Positions 32,468 through 41,789 of a DNA stretch of 45,272 bases are shown here, piece by piece. The notes under the pieces were generated by a model, which was given only the letters and a program-made list of their open reading frames with translations, was not told the DNA's origin and made no database searches. Both the position numbers and the translations under genes were made by a program. The stretch covers positions 1-45,272 of the forward strand of contig JAFROX010000011.1 of the NCBI GenBank assembly GCA_017429475.1, written 5' to 3'. The stretch comes from Bacteroidales bacterium (lineage in GTDB: Bacteria; Bacteroidota; Bacteroidia; Bacteroidales; UBA932). The first letter of the stretch is position 1, and every line of letters starts with the position of its first letter.

Positions 32468-34891
32468 ATGAGAAAAAGCGGATTTGCGACAATAATCGCA
32501 GCTCTGGCCTTTCTGGCCGCCGGCTGCAGTGGACAGCAGACCGATGCGGCACTGTTCCAGCAGGACAAGGATACATATTGTTACATCGACAGCAGCGAGC
32601 CTCAGGTAGTCTTCGCTGCGTTTGATATGCTCAGCGGCGATGTCAGCCGCGTTTTCGGCTCGAAACTGCTGCTCACCGACCGCCGCAGGGATGCGGACAT
32701 CGTGGTGGGTGCTTCCCGCAGCCTTAAGGGCAGGTGGGAGACCTTCTGCTACAAGACCGGCGGCGGCAGGCTGACGGTGATGGGAAGCGATGCCCGCGGC
32801 AAGGCTTATGGTCTGCTTGAGCTTTCGCGTATGATTGGAGTGTCTCCATGGGAATGGTGGGCTGACGTGGCTCCTCAGCGCCGCGAAGCCTTTATGCTCT
32901 CGGAAGTCGATACCCGTCAGCAGGTGCCTTCGGTGCAGTACCGAGGCATATTCCTGAACGACGAAGACTGGGGTATCAACCCCTGGGCTACGGCGAACTA
33001 TGGCTTCGAGCTGGTCGACGGAGTGTCAATGAGCGACAATCCGCGCTGGAAAGGAGCTCTGGGGCCGCAGGTGTATGAAAAAATATTCCAGTTGCTGCTG
33101 AGGCTGCGCGCCAACGCCATCTGGCCGGCAATGCACGAATGCACCGTGCCTTTCTATTTCGTGCAAGGCAACAGGACTATGGCTGAGAAATACGCCATAG
33201 TGGTCGGTACCTCCCACTGCGAGCCGCTGATGCGCAATTCTGCCACCGAATGGGATGTGGCCGGTGACGGCGATTACAATTTCATTACGAATTCCGAAAG
33301 AGTGCTGGACTACTGGTCGCAGCGCCTGGCCGAACTCGACAATTCCGACAATATCTTCACCATAGGAATGCGCGGTAAGCACGACGGAATGATGGAGGGC
33401 GTCCGTACCCAGGAAGAGCATATGGCGGCTTTGACAGAAATCATCCCTGCCCAACAGAAACTGCTGACGAAATACATCGACCCCGACATCACAAAGATTC
33501 CACAGGCTTTCATCCCCTATAAGGAAGTGCTGGAGGTGTACGACGCCGGCCTTGAGATTCCTGACTATGTGACTCTGGTGTGGTGCGACGACAATTATGG
33601 ATATATCCGCAGGCTTTCCGACGAGGCCGAGAGGCAGCGCAGCGGCGGCAGCGGAGTCTATTACCACGTGTCTTACTGGGGCCGGCCTCACGATTACCTC
33701 TGGATTTCATCCACTTCGCCGGCTTTGATTTACAGCGAGATGAAGCGGGCATATGACTATAATGCCCGCAAGCTGTGGATACTCAATGTGGGAGATATAA
33801 AGCCGGCTGAATATGCTACAGAGTTTTTTATGGATATAGCCTGGAATATAAACTCTGTGGACCCCGCCGATCCCTTCGCTCATCTGCGAACTTGGGCCGC
33901 CCGGGAGTTTGGTGAAGAAAACGCCGCGGAGGTGGAAGCCGTGATGGAAGAGTACTACCGACTGGCGAACTTCCGCAAGCCCGAGCACACCGGCTGGAGC
34001 AGAGTGGAGGAGAATGCGCTGTATCCCGCCACCAGAGGTACTTCGCCAGTCTTCAGAAGCGAATACAACCAGAATGCCGGCGGGGAATTGCGCCGCAGGA
34101 TTGACGACTGCCGCAGGCTTGCCGGCCGTGTGAATGCTCTGTCCGGCCGCATACCTGCAGAAAAGCGCAGTGCTTTTTACGAACTTGTGGAATATCCGGT
34201 TCTCGGCCAGTCTGCCATCAACGTAAAGTGGCTGGGGCATCAGATGGCTTCAGAGGCCACTCTCAGCAGGGCGGAAGCAGCTGCTTGGCAGAAAGTGAGC
34301 CTGGAGGCATACGAAGAGATACAGACTCTTACCGAACGCTACAATGCCCTCGAGAACGGCAAGTGGAACGGCATTATGTCGGCCGCTCCCCGAAACCTGC
34401 CGGTGTTCGCAAAACCCGCTGCACCTGAAAAATACGTCCCGGCTCCTGCGCCCGACTATGCAGTGGCATACAATGCCGCAGATGCGGAAGGCTTCGCCGG
34501 CAAGGGCCTGCCCGGCCTGGGACACAGCTTCAAGGCGGTCCCGCTCGGCAAAGGACAGACGATGGATTTCAGCTTCACAGTTCCGAAAGGGGGCCGTTAT
34601 ACACTGCTCATCGGCACCCTGCCGAATCACGATGTAGATGGGCAGGGAATGAAGATTGCAGTGCGTCGCGATGGCAGCCGGATTGCTGAGCTGGACTACA
34701 GTGTAGAGGGACGCAGCGAACAGTGGAAGCTCAATGTGCTCCGCGGCCAGGCGCTAAGCTCCGTAGAGATAGACGCAGAAAGTGCCTGTGAGGTTAATAT
34801 AACCCTTGAGGCAGTTACTGACAACGTAATCGTCGACCAGGTGATGCTTATGTCTGGAAAAATGGATTTCTATGAGTTCCCGGTTTTGTAA
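32468..34891 (+). CDS. GH115 family alpha-glucuronidase lipoprotein
   Basis: The 807-residue protein has a lipoprotein signal (AALAFLAAGC, Cys20). GH115 features follow: the N-terminal domain DADIVVGASRSLKG and GKAYGLLELSRMIGVSPWEWW. The catalytic TIM barrel includes VQYRGIFLNDEDWGINPWA, LRANAIWPAMHE, TIGMRGKHDGMMEG, TLVWCDDNYGYIRRL and GVYYHVSYWGRPHDYLW. A helical domain and a C-terminal beta-sandwich (about 650-807) follow. GH115 removes 4-O-methyl-glucuronic or glucuronic acid from xylan or other heteropolysaccharides, outside the cytoplasm. It is transcribed divergently from umuD. Confidence 0.92.
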   Translation: MRKSGFATIIAALAFLAAGCSGQQTDAALFQQDKDTYCYIDSSEPQVVFAAFDMLSGDVSRVFGSKLLLTDRRRDADIVVGASRSLKGRWETFCYKTGGGRLTVMGSDARGKAYGLLELSRMIGVSPWEWWADVAPQRREAFMLSEVDTRQQVPSVQYRGIFLNDEDWGINPWATANYGFELVDGVSMSDNPRWKGALGPQVYEKIFQLLLRLRANAIWPAMHECTVPFYFVQGNRTMAEKYAIVVGTSHCEPLMRNSATEWDVAGDGDYNFITNSERVLDYWSQRLAELDNSDNIFTIGMRGKHDGMMEGVRTQEEHMAALTEIIPAQQKLLTKYIDPDITKIPQAFIPYKEVLEVYDAGLEIPDYVTLVWCDDNYGYIRRLSDEAERQRSGGSGVYYHVSYWGRPHDYLWISSTSPALIYSEMKRAYDYNARKLWILNVGDIKPAEYATEFFMDIAWNINSVDPADPFAHLRTWAAREFGEENAAEVEAVMEEYYRLANFRKPEHTGWSRVEENALYPATRGTSPVFRSEYNQNAGGELRRRIDDCRRLAGRVNALSGRIPAEKRSAFYELVEYPVLGQSAINVKWLGHQMASEATLSRAEAAAWQKVSLEAYEEIQTLTERYNALENGKWNGIMSAAPRNLPVFAKPAAPEKYVPAPAPDYAVAYNAADAEGFAGKGLPGLGHSFKAVPLGKGQTMDFSFTVPKGGRYTLLIGTLPNHDVDGQGMKIAVRRDGSRIAELDYSVEGRSEQWKLNVLRGQALSSVEIDAESACEVNITLEAVTDNVIVDQVMLMSGKMDFYEFPVL

Positions 34892-34896
34892 TATAA

Positions 34897-34928
34897 TTGC
34901 TTATTTTATAAATAAATGCTTACATTTG
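34897..34928 (+). promoter_or_regulatory. Promoter of ppdK (Bacteroidota type)
   Basis: TTG (34897-34899), then 21 nt, then TACATTTG (34921-34928) is an almost ideal TTTG/TAnnTTTG promoter. It gives a leader of roughly 40 nt before ATG 34974. Confidence 0.65.
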
Positions 34929-34973
34929 CGCCCATTCTAAGACGTTTAAATTAATAATTATCACTGACCTGTT

Positions 34974-37706
34974 ATGACAACTAAACGAGTTTATTTGTTC
35001 GGTGGCAAGAAAGCCGAAGGCAACGGCTCAATGCGGAATTTGTTGGGCGGCAAGGGTGCTAACCTTGCCGAAATGTGTACACTTGGAATGCCTGTTCCCG
35101 CAGGTTTTACCATCACTACCGAGTGCTGCACCGAGTATTTCAATCTGGGTGGTCAGTTTCCCGCAGGGCTTGAGGCCGATGTGAAGGCAGCCCTTGCAGC
35201 CACTGAAAAAACTATGGGCAAGAAGTTCGGAGACGTCAAGGATCCTCTGCTCGTTTCTTGCCGTTCCGGCGCCAGAAGTTCAATGCCGGGTATGATGGAC
35301 ACCGTCCTCAACATCGGCTTGTGCACCGCCACAATCCCCGGTCTTATTGCCAAGACCAAGAATCCGAGGTTCGTTTACGACGCTTACCGCCGTCTGATTA
35401 TGATGTACTCAGACGTCGTTATGGAGAAAGCAGAGGGCATTGAGCCTGCAGACGGACAAGGAATTCGCGAACAGCTTGAAAATATGCTGGCCGACCTTAA
35501 GGCCAAGAAAGGATACAAGAGTGATACCGACCTCAAGGAAAAGGATCTCATCGACCTTTGCGAGGCATTCAAGAAGAAAATCAAGGAAGTTCTTCACGTT
35601 GAATTCCCTGACAATGCCCACGATCAGCTCTGGGGTGGTATCGGAGCCGTTTTCAAATCTTGGAACGGAAAGCGCGCCGTTGCATACCGCCGCATCGAGG
35701 GTATTCCCGACAGCTGGGGTACTGCAGTGAACGTGCAGTCAATGGTATTCGGAAATATGGGTGACACTTCAGCTACAGGTGTGGCTTTCTCACGCAACCC
35801 GGCTACCGGAGACAACAACTTCTATGGTGAGTGGCTCATCAACGCCCAGGGCGAAGACGTGGTTGCAGGTATCCGTACCCCCAACCCTCTGAACGAGGCC
35901 ACCAAGAATGCTCACAACAAGCACCTGAAGTCACTGGAAGTTGCAATGCCTGATGTCTACAAGGAACTCGACGACATCCGTCAGAGACTCGAGAACCACT
36001 TCAAGGATATGCAGGATATAGAGTTCACAATTCAGGAAGGCAAGCTTTGGATGCTCCAGTGCCGTGTCGGCAAACGCACAGGTCTGGCTGCCCTGAATAT
36101 GGCTATGGATATGATCGAGGAAGGACTCATCAATGACAAGACTGCCGTTCTGCGTGTCAGCCCGAGTCAGCTAGAAGAGTTGCTTCACCCGATTCTGAAT
36201 CCCACCTCAGAAAAGAATGCAGCAGTGATCGCTCACGGTCTTCCCGCAGGTCCCGGCGGTGCTGTCGGCAAGATAGTCTTCACTCCGGCCGAGGCTGTTG
36301 CAGCCGCCGCCCGCAAGGAAGACGTCATCCTCGTCCGTGAAGATACATCTCCTGAGGACGTGGAAGGTATGAGGGTAGCCGTAGGTCTGCTTACCGCACG
36401 CGGAGGTATGACTTCACACGCCGCCCTGGTAGCCCGTGGATGGGGCAAGTGCTGCATCGTAGGATGCGAAGCCATCACCTTCACCACCGGTGCCAAAGGC
36501 GAGAAGATACTGAACATCGCCGGCAAGCAGTATCACGAGGGCGACATATTCTCGCTCAACGGTACAAAGGGTCTTGTATATGATTCTGCAGTCAGCACCA
36601 TCGATGCTACTGAGAACGTACGTTATATGAAATTCATGCAGATCGTCGACAAATACCGTCGTCTCAGCGTGCGTACCAACGCCGACAATCCTGAGGATGC
36701 CCAGAAGGCCATCGAATTCGGTGCCGAGGGTATCGGTCTGTTCCGTATCGAGCATATGTTCTACGGAAAGAACTCTGAAGAACCTCTTGCCAAACTCCGC
36801 AAGGTAATCTTCACCGCTACTGAAAAAGAACGCGCTGCTGCTGTGAACGAGCTTGAACCTTACGTAAAGGCAGCTGCCAAGAACACGATGCGCGTGATGA
36901 GCGCCAAGTCAGTTACCTTCCGTCTGCTCGATCCCCCGTTGCACGAGTTCGTGCCTCAGACCCGCAACAAACAGGAAGAACTGGCCAAGGAGCTTGGCGT
37001 TTCCGTAGCCGAAATCAAGAAACGCGGCAAAGCCCTCCACGAGATCAACCCTATGATGGGACACCGCGGAGTGCGTCTGGGTATCACCTTCCCGACTCTG
37101 AACGAAATGCAGTTCAAGGCTATTTTCGAAGCTGCCGCTGAACTTATCCTCGAAGGATTCGATCCTCATCCCGAGATCATGATTCCTGTCACCATTTCAG
37201 TAAACGAGCTGAACTTCGAGAAACGCATCTGCGAAAGGGTACACAAGGAAGTTGAAGAGAAGTTCGATATGGACATCCCGTATATGTTCGGTACTATGAT
37301 CGAGATCCCGCGTGCCGCTCTGCTCGCCGACCGTATGGCCCGCACCGCACAGTTCTTCTCATTCGGTACCAACGACCTTACCCAGATGACATACGGCTTC
37401 AGCCGCGACGACATCGGTTCATTCATGAATGATTATCTTGACAACAAGATTCTCCCGTTCGATCCGTTCCAGAGCATCGACCAGGAGTCTGTCGGCCGTC
37501 TTATAAAGATGGGTATCGACGGTGGCCGTTCAACCCGCAAGAACCTCAAGGTCGGTATCTGCGGTGAGCACGGTGGTGATGCCGCTTCAGTGGAATTCTG
37601 CCACAAGATCGGTATGAACTACGTGTCTTGCTCTCCTTTCAGGGTGCCCATCGCACGCCTCGCAGCCGCACAGGCCGCCCTCAAGGAAGAACTCGAGAAG
37701 AAATAG
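34974..37706 (+). CDS. ppdK: Pyruvate, phosphate dikinase
   Basis: The 910-residue protein is of full family length. The ATP-grasp N-terminal domain begins KRVYLFGGKKAEGNGSM and LLGGKGANLAEM, with SCRSGARSSMPGMMDTVLNIG. The swivelling phosphohistidine domain has GGMTSHAALVARGWGK (His482). The C-terminal PEP-binding TIM barrel ends with CGEHGGD (Cys863). It interconverts ATP + Pi + pyruvate and AMP + PPi + PEP, linking glycolysis and gluconeogenesis in anaerobes. It has its own promoter and is probably monocistronic. The stop is 11 nt from the converging spoIID-like gene, without a visible terminator. Confidence 0.97.
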   Translation: MTTKRVYLFGGKKAEGNGSMRNLLGGKGANLAEMCTLGMPVPAGFTITTECCTEYFNLGGQFPAGLEADVKAALAATEKTMGKKFGDVKDPLLVSCRSGARSSMPGMMDTVLNIGLCTATIPGLIAKTKNPRFVYDAYRRLIMMYSDVVMEKAEGIEPADGQGIREQLENMLADLKAKKGYKSDTDLKEKDLIDLCEAFKKKIKEVLHVEFPDNAHDQLWGGIGAVFKSWNGKRAVAYRRIEGIPDSWGTAVNVQSMVFGNMGDTSATGVAFSRNPATGDNNFYGEWLINAQGEDVVAGIRTPNPLNEATKNAHNKHLKSLEVAMPDVYKELDDIRQRLENHFKDMQDIEFTIQEGKLWMLQCRVGKRTGLAALNMAMDMIEEGLINDKTAVLRVSPSQLEELLHPILNPTSEKNAAVIAHGLPAGPGGAVGKIVFTPAEAVAAAARKEDVILVREDTSPEDVEGMRVAVGLLTARGGMTSHAALVARGWGKCCIVGCEAITFTTGAKGEKILNIAGKQYHEGDIFSLNGTKGLVYDSAVSTIDATENVRYMKFMQIVDKYRRLSVRTNADNPEDAQKAIEFGAEGIGLFRIEHMFYGKNSEEPLAKLRKVIFTATEKERAAAVNELEPYVKAAAKNTMRVMSAKSVTFRLLDPPLHEFVPQTRNKQEELAKELGVSVAEIKKRGKALHEINPMMGHRGVRLGITFPTLNEMQFKAIFEAAAELILEGFDPHPEIMIPVTISVNELNFEKRICERVHKEVEEKFDMDIPYMFGTMIEIPRAALLADRMARTAQFFSFGTNDLTQMTYGFSRDDIGSFMNDYLDNKILPFDPFQSIDQESVGRLIKMGIDGGRSTRKNLKVGICGEHGGDAASVEFCHKIGMNYVSCSPFRVPIARLAAAQAALKEELEKK

Positions 37707-37717
37707 AGAGATTCTGA

Positions 37718-38938
37718 TTAGATAGAAAGACTGTCCTCCTGTACGATTTCCGCCCCGCGGTAATAGTACAGGAGGATATCTTTATACAGATATCCAAGAT
37801 GTCCCATCACGGCGGCGCCGATCTGGCACATTCCCACGCCGTGGCCCCAGCCTTTCCCGTGGAGGATGAACCCTTCGGGGGTTTTCTCCACTTCGAACGC
37901 CGAGCTGTAGAGATGGCTGCGCGAAAGAGTGCGGCGGATTTCCAGCTCCTTGCCGATGATGCGGGACTTGCGGCTGCCGACTATCTTGAGTTTCTTGATC
38001 CTGCCCGAAGGCCCTCTCTCAATAGGTCGCAGGTCCACGATCTTGCCGTAGTTCATTCCGGTGCGTTCGCGGACTATGTTTGATAGTTCGGCGAAGGTGT
38101 AGCGCACTTCCCATCTGTAGAAATCCCTGGTCTCCTGGTCGAAGTTGGGAAGTACGTTGGCGAGGATGGCGGCATCTTCTGTGTCGCAGAACTTGTCCTT
38201 GAAAGAACGCAGGTACGGCACGTCCCTGTCTTCCCAGCAGGTTGAGAAGATTTCGGTCTTGCCGCCGCAGCACTTGCTGAAGCGGGCGTCACAGATCTGG
38301 CCGTCATATGCGAGTACTTCACCCCAGGTGGCTTCTATGGCTTCACGGGCAGTCTTGGTGCTGACCTTTGTGATGCCCTGATAGCGTTGGCAGTGATCGT
38401 CGGCACATACGTCGAAGAATTCGTGGTCCTCGTGGTCCTGCCAGTTGATCAACTCCTTGGGCGTGTCTTTCTTGCCTTGGCCTGTGGCTTGTTTCGGACC
38501 GCCGATCTGAGCCAGCAGCCAGGAACGTGAAATCACTGCGTGAGCTTTCAAAAACTCCAGAGGGGCTTCCGCGCTCATTTCCGAGGATATGACGCAGGTG
38601 AGGTAATCCTCTATGCCGATGTCGTTTATGACGATTATTCCTTCAGGCTTCGCAAGCAGTATCAGATTGCCCTTGAAACTCTGGTTTTCCCTGCGCTCCC
38701 AATGGAAGTCGACTCCTATGGTGACGTCTTTCAGGGTGAAGAAGGAGTCTTCGTCAGAGGCCTCGAACCGGAATGATTCAGAGCATCGGCCATCGCATTC
38801 CACCTTGCCGTCTTTCAGGACGGCGGTCATCTGTCCAGAGACGGGCTTGCCTTCGCATCCATAACTGCCGTTCAGGGTGAATTCCACCCTGTCGGCGGTG
38901 AGTATGCCCACAGAAATGTGACGTTGAGGCTTGTTCAT
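37718..38938 (-). CDS. SpoIID/LytB-domain protein without an evident signal peptide
   Basis: The 406-residue protein has the SpoIID core at about 85-390: [32 protein letters not shown] with the likely catalytic Glu120, [18 protein letters not shown], a Cys-rich insert [18 protein letters not shown], and the closing [31 protein letters not shown]. SpoIID and LytB relatives are lytic transglycosylases or amidase enhancers acting on peptidoglycan. The N-terminus ([18 protein letters not shown]) shows no signal sequence or membrane helix, which is odd for a wall enzyme. Its start overlaps the glycosyltransferase stop by 4 nt, making it the last gene of the sir2-GT2-spoIID operon. Confidence 0.88.
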   Translation of the reverse strand: MNKPQRHISVGILTADRVEFTLNGSYGCEGKPVSGQMTAVLKDGKVECDGRCSESFRFEASDEDSFFTLKDVTIGVDFHWERRENQSFKGNLILLAKPEGIIVINDIGIEDYLTCVISSEMSAEAPLEFLKAHAVISRSWLLAQIGGPKQATGQGKKDTPKELINWQDHEDHEFFDVCADDHCQRYQGITKVSTKTAREAIEATWGEVLAYDGQICDARFSKCCGGKTEIFSTCWEDRDVPYLRSFKDKFCDTEDAAILANVLPNFDQETRDFYRWEVRYTFAELSNIVRERTGMNYGKIVDLRPIERGPSGRIKKLKIVGSRKSRIIGKELEIRRTLSRSHLYSSAFEVEKTPEGFILHGKGWGHGVGMCQIGAAVMGHLGYLYKDILLYYYRGAEIVQEDSLSI

Positions 38939-40335
38939 CGTTTGTTGGCTGCTATCCTTGCAGCAAGTTCCCAGCTGCGGATGCGGTCCTTGTATGTGTT
39001 GTTAAGGTTGACTTTCTCGATGTCGAGGTCTGCGTCGCTGTTGCCTTCCCAGCGCCTGCAGCAGTACATCACGTCGTAGATGCGGCCTATCCGGTATTCA
39101 CGGCTTATGCGGAGGGCGACAGCATAGTCCTCACCGTACTTTGTGGTGGGGAAGTTGAGCTTGCGGACCAGGGGTGTCCAGAATCCTCGCGGAGCTCCGA
39201 GCCCGTTGATGCGCAGGGCGTTGTTGCGGCCGTTTTCTTCGGTCCACTCGCGGTGGTCTATGATGCCGGGCGGCATGGGGTTGCCTTCAAAGTCGGTCAT
39301 ACGGTAGGTGCCGATAACCATTGCGCAGCGGAACAACCTGAATGCATCCACGAACTTCTGCACCGTATTCTCGTCGCTGTAGATGTCGTCGCTGTCGAGC
39401 TGCAACGCGAAACGGCCGCAGTCAGGATGGTGGAGCGCGGCGTTCCAGTTGCCGCCGATGGCGTGCCAGGTGGGGTCCTGGGCTATATAGACAAGCCTGC
39501 TGTCGGAAGCGTACCTGCGTATTATATCAACCGTGCCGTCTGTGGAGTTGTCGTCCACCACAAACACGTTATACTTGAAATCTGTCTTCTGGCTGAGGGC
39601 TGATTTGATGGCGTCTTCTATCGTACGGACCCTGTTGCGGCAGGGAATGATTACGGAAGCCTCGTATTTGAAATGGCCTTCGTCGATATCGATATCCTTG
39701 AACTCCGGGGCGAGCCAGCCTCCGATGGCTTTCAGATGCTCGGTGCAGGCTTTCTCCATCTCGATCTGCACCTCCCGGTTCTTCGGGTCCACATAGTCGA
39801 ACTGCTTTTCTCCGCTCTTGCGCGAGTCTGTCTCAACCTCGTAGTAGAGATACTCGTTGATATGTTCCAGCCTGCCGAGGCGTGAAACCTTGAGACGAAG
39901 GTCATACAGGCCTGCGAACTGATAGTTTTCGGTCATCGTCGCGGCAGCGGTCTTGAGCACGTCAGTGCGGAACAGGAGTACGCTTCCGAAGTCGAAGTCA
40001 TCACGGAGAGAGCCGCTCTGGCAGTCGATGACAGGTGCATTGCGAACCTCGCCTTCTATCTTTATGAAATGGTCGGAGTAGACCATCGCGGCTCCGGTGT
40101 CCCTTGCCACCTGGACCATCCTTTCCAGCGACCAGTGAACCCAGTCGAGACGGAACGATTTCGTGTAGACCAGGGTGAACTCAGTAGACGCGTCGTCAGC
40201 GATCCTGCGGATGGCGACTGATGACTTGAGGCTATCTGTTATGTACACATCGCCCACAAGGGGGCATTTGAGGAGATTCTCACGGGTGGCTGCCGCGTCG
40301 GCGCCTTGCAGGATGAAGCAGGTTACGGTTTTCAT
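38935..40335 (-). CDS. Family 2 glycosyltransferase with a degenerate N-terminal domain
   Basis: The 466-residue protein appears to have two GT-A-like halves. Residues 1-220 contain YSDHF and a nucleotide-sugar-like fold without the full motif set. Residues 225-450 are a complete GT2 domain: [22 protein letters not shown] (261-264), the DxD-like LQLDSDD (314-317), and [12 protein letters not shown] supplying the acidic catalytic region. No transmembrane segments are evident. Donor and acceptor are unknown. It overlaps its neighbours by 4 nt on both sides, so its production is coupled to the sirtuin upstream and the SpoIID-like protein downstream. Confidence 0.88.
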   Translation of the reverse strand: MKTVTCFILQGADAAATRENLLKCPLVGDVYITDSLKSSVAIRRIADDASTEFTLVYTKSFRLDWVHWSLERMVQVARDTGAAMVYSDHFIKIEGEVRNAPVIDCQSGSLRDDFDFGSVLLFRTDVLKTAAATMTENYQFAGLYDLRLKVSRLGRLEHINEYLYYEVETDSRKSGEKQFDYVDPKNREVQIEMEKACTEHLKAIGGWLAPEFKDIDIDEGHFKYEASVIIPCRNRVRTIEDAIKSALSQKTDFKYNVFVVDDNSTDGTVDIIRRYASDSRLVYIAQDPTWHAIGGNWNAALHHPDCGRFALQLDSDDIYSDENTVQKFVDAFRLFRCAMVIGTYRMTDFEGNPMPPGIIDHREWTEENGRNNALRINGLGAPRGFWTPLVRKLNFPTTKYGEDYAVALRISREYRIGRIYDVMYCCRRWEGNSDADLDIEKVNLNNTYKDRIRSWELAARIAANKR

Positions 40336-41033
40336 CGGCTGGATTTGCTGGCATATGGCGCTACCATCTCCGCGAATCTGGCAACACCTTTAGTTGCGAC
40401 GTCCTGGATCTGGGTGTAACGGTCGTAGTGCAGGTTCATCGGAGTCGGATCCACAAGATAGATGGGAGTGCCCGGAGTGATATATTGTATCAGTCCGGCT
40501 GCAGGGTAGACGTTGAGCGATGTTCCTACGACAAGCAGGATGTCGGCCTTCTCCACGATGCGGATCGCCGGCTCTATCATCGGCACGGCTTCGCCGAACC
40601 AGACGATATGGGGGCGCAGCTGGTCGCCGGTGGGGGCAAGGTCTCCCAGATGGATGTCCTTGTATCCTATGTCGTAAATCTTGTTCTCGTGGTTTTCTCC
40701 GCGGGCCTGGGTGATGAGTCCGTGAAGGTGGATGACCTTAGTGCTGCCTGCGCGCTCGTGGAGATTGTCGATGTTCTGGGTGATGATGTCCACATCCCAG
40801 TCCTTCTCCATCTGTGCCAGGACCTTGTGGGCCTCGTTCGGCTCAGTGTGCTCGATCTGACGGCGGCGTTCATTGTAGAATTTCAACATCAGGGCCTTGT
40901 TGCGATACCATCCTTCGATGGATGCGACTTCCTGTGCGGAGTAGTTCTCCCACAGCCCGTCACTGTCCCTGAAAGTGCTCAGGCCGCTCTCCTTGCTGAT
41001 GCCTGCTCCTGAAAGTACTGCGAGTTTCTTCAT
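40332..41033 (-). CDS. Sirtuin (NAD-dependent protein deacylase) lacking zinc cysteines
   Basis: The 233-residue protein has Sir2 motifs: [15 protein letters not shown] (9-23), [12 protein letters not shown] (85-96), catalytic His104 in IHLHG, and VWFGEAVP and GTSLNVYPA further on. Residues Y53 and R56 form the Y-x-x-R signature of SIRT5/CobB-type desuccinylases and demalonylases. The four zinc-binding cysteines usually found after the catalytic His are absent; that stretch reads [12 protein letters not shown] ... [11 protein letters not shown]. It is the first gene of the operon. The -7 element TAAATTTG lies only 4 nt before its ATG. Confidence 0.92.
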   Translation of the reverse strand: MKKLAVLSGAGISKESGLSTFRDSDGLWENYSAQEVASIEGWYRNKALMLKFYNERRRQIEHTEPNEAHKVLAQMEKDWDVDIITQNIDNLHERAGSTKVIHLHGLITQARGENHENKIYDIGYKDIHLGDLAPTGDQLRPHIVWFGEAVPMIEPAIRIVEKADILLVVGTSLNVYPAAGLIQYITPGTPIYLVDPTPMNLHYDRYTQIQDVATKGVARFAEMVAPYASKSSR

Positions 41034-41037
41034 ATGG

Positions 41038-41045
41038 CAAATTTA
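41038..41045 (-). promoter_or_regulatory. -7 promoter element 4 nt before the sirtuin start
   Basis: On the minus strand this reads TAAATTTG, an exact consensus match. The gap to ATG 41033 is 4 nt, the same as at the GH115 gene, which implies a leaderless transcript. Confidence 0.45.
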
Positions 41046-41057
41046 ACTTTTTTGTGC

Positions 41058-41065
41058 TATATTTG
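41058..41065 (+). promoter_or_regulatory. -7 promoter element for the DUF308-OPT-pepT operon
   Basis: TATATTTG is an exact TAnnTTTG match, 25 nt before ATG 41091. It is divergent from the sirtuin promoter only 12 nt away. Confidence 0.5.
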
Positions 41066-41090
41066 GAATCCTTACGCTAATTATTGAACT

Positions 41091-41771
41091 ATGAAATTCT
41101 CAAGTCTATTCAATCCTACATACGGTATTATCCGCAGTCTGATCGCATTGCTGCTCGGCCTTGCCATAGTCATCTGGCCGAGTGTGGCCGTAGATGCTTT
41201 CGTACGTGTCCTCGGTGCTGCAATGATCCTTGTCGGAGGCGTTTCCCTCGGCATCAATTTCCTGGGCAAGGAAAGGCTTGGCTTTATGTTCGCCTTTTCG
41301 GGCATAATAGCCGTCGTTTTCGGAATCATCCTTCTGGTTTTCCCGGATTTCTTCGTGAACCTGCTGTCATACCTGTTCGGCATCCTGATGCTGTTCTTCA
41401 GCATAGGGGAGATAGCCACGCTGCTTTCCGCCGGCAAGTATACCAAAGTCAAATTCGCTTTCTATATAATTCCCATCCTCATATTCCTCGGCGGAATATT
41501 TATGATTGTCAACCCTGTTGAAGCCATCAAGACCGTGTTCATCATATTCGGCATCGCCCTGATACTGTATGCCGTCTGTGAGTTCATAATGGCCATTCGG
41601 TTCAAGAAGGTCTTCAAGGCGGCTGAGGAGCAGGCTGCATTCGAAGCAGCCAAGGCTGACGCCATAGAGGCCGAGGTCATAGAGAGCAAACCTCTCCCTG
41701 AAGATGCGGATGTGGATGATCCTGCCGTGCCTGAGGAGATTCCAGGCCACTCCGACCATCCGGACGACTAA
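41091..41771 (+). CDS. DUF308 (HdeD-like) membrane protein
   Basis: The 226-residue protein has six hydrophobic segments between residues about 10 and 170, in three pairs (IIRSLIALLLGLAIVIWPSVAV; AAMILVGGVSLGINFLG; MFAFSGIIAVVFGIILLVFPDFFV; and so on). This is the repeated pattern of DUF308/HdeD proteins, whose role is poorly defined (acid stress in some bacteria). The last 55 residues are charged and acidic (EAAKADAIEAEVIESKPLPED ending HPDD) and probably cytoplasmic. It is followed after 18 nt by the OPT transporter, so likely co-transcribed. Confidence 0.85.
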   Translation: MKFSSLFNPTYGIIRSLIALLLGLAIVIWPSVAVDAFVRVLGAAMILVGGVSLGINFLGKERLGFMFAFSGIIAVVFGIILLVFPDFFVNLLSYLFGILMLFFSIGEIATLLSAGKYTKVKFAFYIIPILIFLGGIFMIVNPVEAIKTVFIIFGIALILYAVCEFIMAIRFKKVFKAAEEQAAFEAAKADAIEAEVIESKPLPEDADVDDPAVPEEIPGHSDHPDD

Positions 41772-41789
41772 GCGACAATTACTTTTATT

